This document shows positions 56,718 through 64,000 of a stretch of DNA of 64,000 nt, piece after piece. The DNA lies in contig WTPW01000583.1 in assembly GCA_009809945.1 (NCBI GenBank), forward strand, positions 153,019 to 217,018. Direction: 5' to 3'. A program made the position numbers and the translations under genes. The DNA is from Gigaspora margarita (lineage: Eukaryota; Glomeromycota; Glomeromycetes; Diversisporales; Gigasporaceae). Position 1 is the first letter of the stretch. Each line of letters starts with the position of its first letter. The notes below the pieces were generated by a model. The model had not been told where the DNA came from and ran no database searches. It saw only the letters and a list, made by a program, of their open reading frames with translations.

Positions 56718-57591
56718 ATGACTTCTTTCCCGTTTAAATTTCATAATCGTCAACTAAAACGAGATTATAATTTATTAATTATCTTTATAATGTTTTTGTC
56801 GTATACTGTTTATGCTCAAACAAACCATGTAAATGTTAACATCAGTCAAGACCGGAAAATTGATAGAGTTCCTGTGCGTATTTGTCTTGTTATTAAAACA
56901 TTATACACTTTATGATACGTATTAATCTTTTTATCTATTTTTTTTAATAAAAATATATATATATATAAAAATCAATTAGTCACAAATCATGATTCAAATC
57001 CCTGGACAAAATCCTGAATATACTGGACCTACAGGCTGCTTGCAGATTGTTAGTCCAGAATTAGGAACTCGAGCATTTAATGTATATAATAAGATTGATC
57101 CAAATGGGTTTTACCTTGTAGACGACAGTTATCCTGCAGTTTCAAACATTTCATATACTTTTTACTTTTATCCAACTTTGACACATATCAGTACGGAATG
57201 TGCTTCGATTGATAATATATATATAGTTACTCCTCAATTGATAGGGAACACTACAACTAATATATGGAGGATTACAAGAAATGCTTATTCTGTACGTTTT
57301 TGTTTTATAGTGCATTATATGTTTTGACAATATTTTATCATTCTTTAAACTTTTCAAATAATCTATATTTTGTAGGTTGGAATAAAAGTTCAAGTTCCTA
57401 GTGAAGCAGAAACCTTAGGAATTTCAGTTAACTATGAGGATTCATTGGATTTTTTTTCTTCTATATATGAAGATGATAATGGGTATTTTTATTTAAATAA
57501 TTATTTGGCATATTATAATTTCCAATATAGCTTTATTTTTTGGTCTGCACCACCTAATGAGGCGAATGCTTCGAATCAATTACCCCTTTGA
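56718..57591 (+). CDS. Secreted protein of unknown function, three exons
   Basis: Exons 56718-56873, 56980-57291 and 57376-57591, all phase 0, joined by GT-AG introns of 106 and 84 nt (donors GTGCGT and GTACGT; acceptors ATTAG and TGTAG). The product is 227 residues. An N-terminal basic stretch is followed by a hydrophobic helix (residues about 18-33) and a plausible signal cleavage after VYA. The mature part has PGQNPEYTGPTGCLQIVSP and many aromatic and hydrophobic residues alternating with polar ones, suggesting beta structure, but I recognize no family. Two Cys (in GCLQ and ECAS) remain. After the TGA at 57589 the frame stays open for 22 codons, ending NDPNKCYK before TAG at 57658, so the stop may be a recent truncation. 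The start is the first ATG before the signal peptide. It could be a surface or effector-like protein; that is inference. Confidence 0.75.
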
Positions 57592-57716
57592 CCTATTATG
57601 ACGCCAGACCTTACAAATGATCCATGGGTAGTAAATGATCCGAATAAATGTTATAAATAGAAATAATAGATCAAATTTATTTATATATTTATATATATTT
57701 ATATATTTGGAGTTTG

Positions 57717-57962
57717 CTATTTATTTATTGCCACTGGTGATCATACTAGTGATCAATTTACCAATTAAAATTCAGGATCAGGTGTGTGTAACAAAATAAA
57801 GAATTTTTTAAAAAATTGCTAAAATTGCTTCTAACCTAAAATTTTGTCTATGAAACTACTTTTTTTTATGCAAAAAATATTTAATATAAACTGTTTGTTT
57901 TTGTTTATTTTGTTTTTATACATTGTAGATCACTGGTGATGATCACCACTGGTGATAAATAG
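57717..57962. mobile_element. TIR element, about 246 bp, CACTGGTGATCA ends
   Basis: Left CCACTGGTGATCATACTAGT and right (inverted) ACCAGTGGTGATCATCACCA then GTGATC, with outer CTATTTAT/ATAAATAG. It starts about 60 bp after the in-frame TAG of the secreted-protein gene. Confidence 0.65.
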
Positions 57963-58196
57963 TAATTTTCTATATATTTATATATATTTATATATTTATA
58001 TATATTTATATGTTTATATATATTTTATGTTTATATATGTTTATATATTTATATATATTTATATATTTATATTTTATGTGTATATAATATTGATTTCTGT
58101 CAATTCGGAGTCGAGTCGGCATGTGTCATTTATGAATTTAAATCAATAAAAATCAATAAAGCAGCTTTAATTACATATAAAAAATGGTGCTTTTAG
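57963..58196. repeat. TATATTTATATATTTA low complexity
   Basis: Repeats of TATATATTTATA to about 58085, then a short non-coding link. The Tyr/Ile-rich frame here is an artefact. Confidence 0.75.
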
Positions 58197-58532
58197 GCAT
58201 CTCTGGCCAGAGATGCCTAGTTTATGTATCTCTGCCCTAATAGCCAATTAAAATGCAAACATATCACGTGATACACGTTTCGCGTAGCACAACGGTTACA
58301 CAAAGTAAAATTCCCCGGATCAGTCGGCGAAGCAAAACAACAAAAAAACGCGAAAAAAATACAAAAATTTTGGAAAATACAAAAACGGCCATCTAAACAA
58401 TTTACTTATAATACTTCCCTATGCCCTAGCCCAAACTCAAACTCTAACCCAAACCTTAACTTGATTAAAATTATTTACCCGACATTGTTTTGACCAGAGA
58501 TGCATAAGCTAAGCATCTTTGGCCAGAGATGC
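58197..58532. mobile_element. Hairpin-ended element, 336 bp
   Basis: Each end is itself a hairpin: GCATCTCTGGCCAGAGATGC at the left and, inverted, GCATCTCTGGCCAAAGATGC at the right, each followed by TAGTTTATGTATCTCTG or a close variant. The core holds CGCG-containing sequence and degenerate CCCAAACTCTAACCC repeats. Confidence 0.8.
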
Positions 58533-58639
58533 TCATAATTTCCCATAAAAAATATAAACAAATCAAATAAAAACTTTCTCCTTCTAAATATCTTTAGAAA
58601 TTTTTTCTTATTATTTAATAATTATACGGTATAAATAAA

Positions 58640-58850
58640 AGGATTATAGAATTTAGTGCTCCCTGCACTGTAATGCACCCTATAGTAACAAATACAGATA
58701 ATGATTAAAGTTAGGGTTAGGGTTAAAGTTAGAATTAGATTTTAAAGTAACATCGTGAGAGGAACATTTTTTGTTAAAAATGCAACAGGGGTTAACCTAG
58801 TAAAATTTTGAAAACATAAAAGGGTACCGGTGCACTATATTCTATAACCC
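58640..58850. mobile_element. Possible TIR element with TTAGGG core
   Basis: TATAGAATTTAGTGCTCCC at the left and, inverted, TATAGAATATAGTGCACCG at the right. The core has GTTAGGGTTAGGG and TTTTTTGTTA. Boundaries uncertain. Confidence 0.45.
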
Positions 58851-59459
58851 ATAAATAAATATCTACTTTTTTGGCTCGTGAATCTTTTGAATAATATAAA
58901 AAATATATATTAGTCAAAGAAAAAAAAAATGATAAAAATTCGACACGCCACTGTTCTAAAAGCAAAATAAAAGTCGTGAATTTGTAAAACCTGTGCATCC
59001 TAACATTACTAAAGTGAATAAGCAAAAAAGGAACAGGTATTAAATAAATTTGGAGTCTATCAATATCTTTTCAAAGTTAAACTTTTTGCTTATTTATTTG
59101 TTTGTTAAATTTTATATTACATTAATGATGATCTAATACAGTACTGTATATGAAATGAATCATATAAAAAAAAAAATTATAATTATTTCAGTGCGAAATC
59201 ATTCATGTTCACTTAGAAGGATAAATTCGTATTTTCAAGGCGGTGTGGACTATAGAATATATGCGGCGTTTATTTTATATTTGCCACTCGATCGCCTGTA
59301 TGGCTCAAACTACTACGGAATACACTAAACGGGATCTCGCCTCGCCACCCACGTGGTCTACAGATCGTCCCTAGATCGTCTATGTGACGAATTATTTTTA
59401 TTTGTTTTTTTTTTATGTTGTAAATATTTTAAGTCATGTAAACAAAAAGGTCATCTAAG
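58851..59459. other. No gene identified
   Basis: Short frames only. The segment 59220-59400 has more C and G (CTCGCCTCGCCACCCACGTG) but no motif that I can assign. Confidence 0.45.
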
Positions 59460-59640
59460 CGTGGCTTGGTGGCTTAGAATTAGAAAGTCGCGAATACGCG
59501 ATTATTGTCACGAATACGCGACTGCTCCAAGCCCGCAAATATTCAGCCACTTGCGCATACGTAAACTCTGTTGCGAATTCGTTACAATAATCGCGAATAC
59601 GTTATAAATTCCACGAATACGTGACAGCTCGCAAAAATGT
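59460..59640. repeat. CpG-rich inverted-repeat cluster with CGAATACG motif
   Basis: CGAATACG occurs at least five times with flanking CG. CGCGATTATTGTCACGAATA (59497 on) pairs with the inverted segment around 59572-59597. This is the densest CpG patch in the window. It could be a small transposon, part of an LTR, or a promoter-proximal region. Confidence 0.55.
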
Positions 59641-60337
59641 ATTTAAGACCTTTAAAATTCACTAAAGTCAAAATAAGTTTGACATTCAATTTAAAATCAC
59701 GATAATAATAAAAGTAATATCCTCATCTATTGAATTCGACTTTAACCTTAATAAACCTTGCGATACTCAATTCGACGGACTGAATTGACTTGTAACATCG
59801 TATTGGATTATTATAACTCGAATTCGTATAACGAGTTTTGTTAATTCTTTTAAAGTACCCACGTGATTATGTGGTGATTATCCCGATTATACTTAATCTT
59901 AACCCTTTAGCATTATATAAACACACTCTTTTATGATCGCTTTATTCCATCATACCGTAATCAGTTGGAGTTTAAATTGGCACTATTGTCTATATTGTTT
60001 TCCAATTCAACCGTTACACTACTCAGTTATTCTTACCTGCTCCTGGTTTGGTCTGTTTGGTCGGACTACCAGCACCTTTTAGATATACGGGTTGTTCACC
60101 CGGGCTATCAAAGACGCCTAACTATAACCCAAAAACCCTAATACCTATACTTTCCCGGCGGTGGGTGGGAATTTCGACAAAACCAGACTTGCGTCGAGCT
60201 AACAACAAAGACAAAAGATACAGAACAAAATCCCATTCCTACCCTTATATATCCATTTCCAATGACCTCATACTTGTTTCTTCATCATTCAAAATACATC
60301 ACTCGATTCATCAAACATTCATCACCTAATCGATCCA
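59641..60337. other. Possible promoter or solo-LTR-like region
   Basis: A TATA-like CATTATATAAACACAC lies at 59912-59927, with a comparatively GC-rich stretch downstream. A frame at 60048-60329 on the plus strand (93 codons, Lys/Arg/Ser-rich) has no recognizable domain. The layout (TATA, transcribed-looking leader, then a sequence GCTATCAAAGAC near 60103) could fit an LTR end and primer-binding region, but no matching second LTR was seen. Confidence 0.3.
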
Positions 60338-61506
60338 CAGTCGTCATCCAGGATTATGCTGCTAATGATGTCAAATTATGCTTGCTAACTGCACTAAATT
60401 ATGCTTTTTATGCTAATGATTTTTTAAAAATATTATTAGATATATATTTATAAATAAATTTGCATTTAATATTATATTCTAATTTTTCTTATTTGAAATA
60501 CAACATAGTAAATTTTTTTAAAAATTTTCTGACAGTGCATGTATATTATATTATTATCAAGAATATTTTTGTAATTAAAAAAACTATGTTTTATATCTAC
60601 ACATTGGAATAAATCTTGCTAGATTTAGAATCAACATAAGTTGATTTTAAATATATACATTCAAGTTGAAACAAAACTTTAAGTTCACTCAAATCGTTAA
60701 AGAACTAACTTAAAATTAATTTTTATTCACACTCAATTTTAAAATTAGCTGTTTCAATTCAATTTAAACAACAATACTGTACATTGCAAAGCTATTTATG
60801 CATATGGGCTTGGTGCTGCAAAAAGGGGGTAAATTGACAAATTTTCAGAAAATTTTTTTTATACAAATCAATTTAAAATAAGTTCTGGAACATTTTTTAC
60901 TTAAAACACAAAAACAGTTATATTAATAAAATTTTGTAGTATAGTTCTTTAAAGTTTGTATTTTCTTATAATTTATTATATATTTAAAACGTAAAAATTG
61001 ATTTTCTGAAGATCTTTTGTTTTGTCGATTTACCCCCTTTTTGCAGCATATATTCTATAAAATCTTTATTTTGAAATCTTGTCATCACCTGAACTCGATG
61101 AAGAAATTAATTCATTATTAATGATTGGGTTTACAACATTGATTAACAGAATTACCATCGAGAAATTTGGTAACTTTCAAGTGCATTGTGAAACTGATTA
61201 TTTTAAAATCTATAGTATAGAGCGACAATTTCCATAGTCAGTTTAAAATTCTGTTGCAACACAAGTTGATTCAGAATCCACAAAAATTCAGTACCACAGA
61301 TGCAATTTGTATAATAAATAAACTACCCAAATTATGCTCAATTTTATGCTAACAATTATAAATTATGCTAAATTCTGCTGCTAACATAATTATTCTAAAT
61401 TCTGCTGCTAACATAATTATGCTAAATTCTGCTGCTAACATAATTATGCTAGCAAGCTTGAATTATGCTAAATTATGCTAATAGCATAATCCTGGACACC
61501 CTAGTC
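60338..61506. mobile_element. TIR element with TCCAGGATTATGCT ends
   Basis: Left CAGTCGTCATCCAGGATTAT and, inverted at the right, CTAGGGTGTCCAGGATTATG, both continuing with GCT. The interior has three 27-bp tandem units with AATTCTGCTGCTAACATAAT at 61370-61450 and many ATTATGCTAA motifs. It contains a second element (60814-61048). hAT-like ends are suspected, but no 8-bp duplication was found. Confidence 0.6.
60814..61048. mobile_element. Nested TIR element, 235 bp
   Basis: TGCTGCAAAAAGGGGGTAAA then TTGACAAA at the left; the right end is the inverted match with one change (TCGACAAA). About 27 of 28 terminal bases agree. No clear target duplication. Inserted in the larger element at 60338-61506. 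Confidence 0.8.
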
Positions 61507-62480
61507 ATGGATTTCCTATATTTTCTGGCGAAATACAAAAAATTATTGCTATATTTTAAATAAAGATTATTAATAAAATTTTTGAGATGGCCAGAGTTTA
61601 AAGTATAATTTAAATACAATCAAGTATCTACTGACAAAGAAAGGAATGATCGATGAAAACAATAGTCTTACTAAGAGTAATAATACCATAATGCGTTATA
61701 CTATAATGAAAATATCATCTACTTACAATAGGCACGCTTTTAATATACTTATGTAAATTTATACATGTTTGATTCTTAGAATATGATGATAACTATGTAA
61801 ATGTAAATGTGAGTAAAAAGAAATGTAATAATCTAATTCAGGCTTAAACGATAACCACTCATGATAAAATGTAAAGTTGCATGTTTAATTAATTTTTTAT
61901 TTTTTTCGATTAATTTATATTCATTTAATGAAGCAAAATGTGTTATTCCACATTTATTATCATTATAAAAAATAAATTACAGTTATTTAATAAAAAGTTA
62001 AAAGAAATGTGATTTAAAAATGAAAAATAAAAAATTTCGAGATTCATATTCTATTTTGTACTGCATAATAAAATTATCTATATATCAACTTATTTAAATA
62101 TGACAAGAACTGAATTTTGGATGATGTGAATATATTTATATATACTATTAATTGACATAAATTTGATTGCAAAAAATGACGTAAAATTAAATGTAATCAT
62201 TTTAATTTATTAGATACATAGATATGAGTATTTATCATAAGTCGTTTTAAGTATTAACTTAAATAGATTCTATATTTACATGTAAGTTACAATTTATCAC
62301 TTTCAAAAATTTATCATGCTATTACGTATAATTTTTACTATCATCAATCATATAATTACGATCGATGTTACACAAATGATTGTGGCTAGTATATAACAGA
62401 TAATGCAGATCACATTTATTCTAAAAAAAAAAAAAAAAAAAAAATCATTTTCTTTTAACAACGAAAGAATATTGTGAAGA
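61507..62480. other. Upstream region of the BTB gene
   Basis: No gene. A TATA-like GTATATAAC lies at about 62388-62396, roughly 85 bp before the ATG. A run of about 21 A lies at 62425-62445. Otherwise AT-rich intergenic DNA. Confidence 0.5.
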
Positions 62481-64000
62481 ATGACCAACTTTTTTGAAAT
62501 CCTTTCTAAAAACTTTGGCGACATCTTAAATGATTATGATAATGAGTGTAATGTTATTATTGAAGTTGGAGAAGAGCCAAATAATCGTGCGTTTAAAGCA
62601 CATTCTATCATTTTGAAATATCGATGTTCATATTTTAAAGATTTATTAAGCACAATGACGAATAATGATTATGATATAAAATTGATTAAAAGAGCCGATA
62701 TTTCCATTAAAATATTTGAATTTATTCTCAAGTAACGATCATTCTATTTAAATATTTAAGTTTATTTTTTTTTTTAATATTTTTTTTTAATTCTTTTATG
62801 ATCTTTTACGTGCATAAATATTTAATAACTTAGATATATCTATGAAGGTACAATTTCATTAGAAGAAGTTGAATCGCCTGTCATACTTGATCTTTTGATA
62901 ACTTCAAATGAATTTCATCTCGAAGAGTTAACCAAATATCTTCAACAAATTTTAATTAAGGACAACTTTCCTTGGTTGCTTTCGAATTTTTCACAAATCT
63001 ATCAAACTTGCTCTAAAAATTTACAACAATTTTGTATTGATATTATAGCCAAATATCCAAATATAATATTTGATTCTGATGATTTTATTCTTCTTTCAGA
63101 AGATATTTTGGTTTCTATTTTGAAACTTAATTATTTACAAATTGGCGAAGGAAAACTTTGGAATTACATTATTGAATGGGGTATTTCTCAAAATTTATCT
63201 TTAAATTTTGATCCTAAACGATGGTCTGATGATGAAATTTTAATTATGAAAGTTACACTCAAAAATTGTCTTCCATTAATTCGGTTTTTTCAATTATCTG
63301 GTGAAGAAATTGTTGAAAATGTTTTTCCTTTTCAAAAAATTCTTGATTCAAATTTATGGCAAGATATTATGATGAAATTTATGGCTCCAAATTTATCTAT
63401 TGCTACAACCATTTTACCTTCTCGTAATATTCCACCTATCAATACGATTTCACCTCCAATTTCTGATCCTTGCCAAATTTTTACTTCTCAATTAACTTCA
63501 ATTGCCACTGCGTTGAAGAAATGTGGAAAAAAACATCTTGAAAAAAATGAATATGATAAAGCACTTGCTGATTTATCTAAATCATTAGAAATAGATCCAA
63601 ATAATGTAGATACATTATGTCTTCGAGGGAAAACTTTTTGTATTATGAAAAGACCTGATGATGCACTTGAAGATTTAAACAAATCATTAAACATTTCATC
63701 AACTAATGCAACTGCATTGAAATTTCGGGGAATAACTTATCTTAGAATGAATAAATTTGAAGAAGCCATCAAAGATTTATCTAAATTATTGGAGATCTTG
63801 CCAAATGATTTACATACTTTATATCTTAGAGGTGACACTTATTTTTTAATGGAATGTTATGATGATGCACTTGAAGATTTAAATAAATCATTAGAAATCG
63901 ATCCAGAATACACTGCATCTTTAAATATTAGAGGAAATATTTATCGTATGATCGATAGAAATGAAGATGCTCTTGTTGATTTTACTAAATCATTAGAAAT
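62481..64000 (+). CDS. BTB-BACK-TPR protein (3' end beyond the window)
   Basis: Exon 1 is 62481-62731, the intron 62732-62833 (GTAACG...TTAG), and exon 2 runs from 62834 off the window. The junction rebuilds a Lys codon and gives the typical FEFILKYIYEGTISLEE. At least 472 residues are visible. Residues about 20-115 form a BTB/POZ domain (VIIEVGEE, FKAHSIILKYRCSYFKDLL). Residues about 120-230 resemble BACK (DLLITSNEFHLEELTKYLQ, ILLSEDILVSILKLNYLQI, LWNYIIEWG). A linker (about 255-315, with LPSRNIPPIN) leads to TPRs from residue 318: EYDKALADLSKSLEIDPNN, DDALEDLNKSL, FEEAIKDLSKLLEILPND, DDALEDLNKSLEIDPEY and EDALVDFTKSLE, each spaced 34 residues. BTB-BACK proteins commonly serve as Cullin-3 substrate adaptors; TPRs bind peptide partners. 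In similar fungal proteins that I recall, a TLDc or Kelch region follows BACK. No frameshift is seen. Confidence 0.9.

Noticed and set aside
60048-60329. 93-codon plus-strand frame
   Set aside because: Lys/Arg/Ser-rich, no domain; kept only as a note in the promoter/LTR-like region.

Overview
The window is an AT-rich eukaryotic contig dominated by transposons. Spliced genes with short GT-AG introns (about 60-110 nt), a BTB-BACK type protein, a Kelch-repeat membrane protein, interspersed LINEs and scarce CpG together resemble arbuscular mycorrhizal fungi (Glomeromycotina, Rhizophagus/Gigaspora-like). This assignment comes from recalled family style, not from a search. I saw no bacterial-type operons, no rRNA, no convincing tRNA and no CRISPR.

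Layout. 1-2560: an array of alternating palindromes, then a CAGGGG-ended inverted-repeat element split by a hAT-like element. 2560-10900: non-coding with small TIR elements. 10976-13917 (minus): a Kelch membrane-protein gene, frameshifted in exon 1, with a 1,060-bp Mutator-like palindrome element in its first intron. 15497-31090: two inverted arms of 1.75-2.0 kb flank about 12 kb holding small TIR elements, an unidentified spliced gene fragment (20090-20795, minus), a dead LINE (23649-27625, minus) and a palindrome-array element (27626-29337). 31091-41880: tandem repeats, palindromes, a third palindrome array and low-complexity DNA. 41880-50200: a second, longer LINE on the minus strand (ORF1, endonuclease, RT, RNase H) carrying a 2,187-bp palindrome-array element with an exact 8-bp duplication, itself carrying a 351-bp element with a 9-bp duplication. 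50200-56700: gene-poor DNA with pogo-, hAT- and other TIR elements. 56718-57591: a three-exon gene for a secreted protein of unknown function. 57700-61500: more TIR elements. 62481-end: a spliced BTB-BACK-TPR gene running off the window.

The genes do not form a pathway. Only the secreted protein and the BTB protein look intact; the Kelch gene, the 20-kb fragment and both LINEs look broken. The most unusual feature is a set of elements with different terminal repeats and target duplications (8-bp hAT-type, 9-bp Mutator-type, TA-type) whose interiors are largely runs of long imperfect palindromes, without any visible transposase. A second pattern is a set of small elements with different ends but a similar TTAGGG-containing core. 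Boundaries of degenerate repeats are approximate, and no database or alignment program was used.
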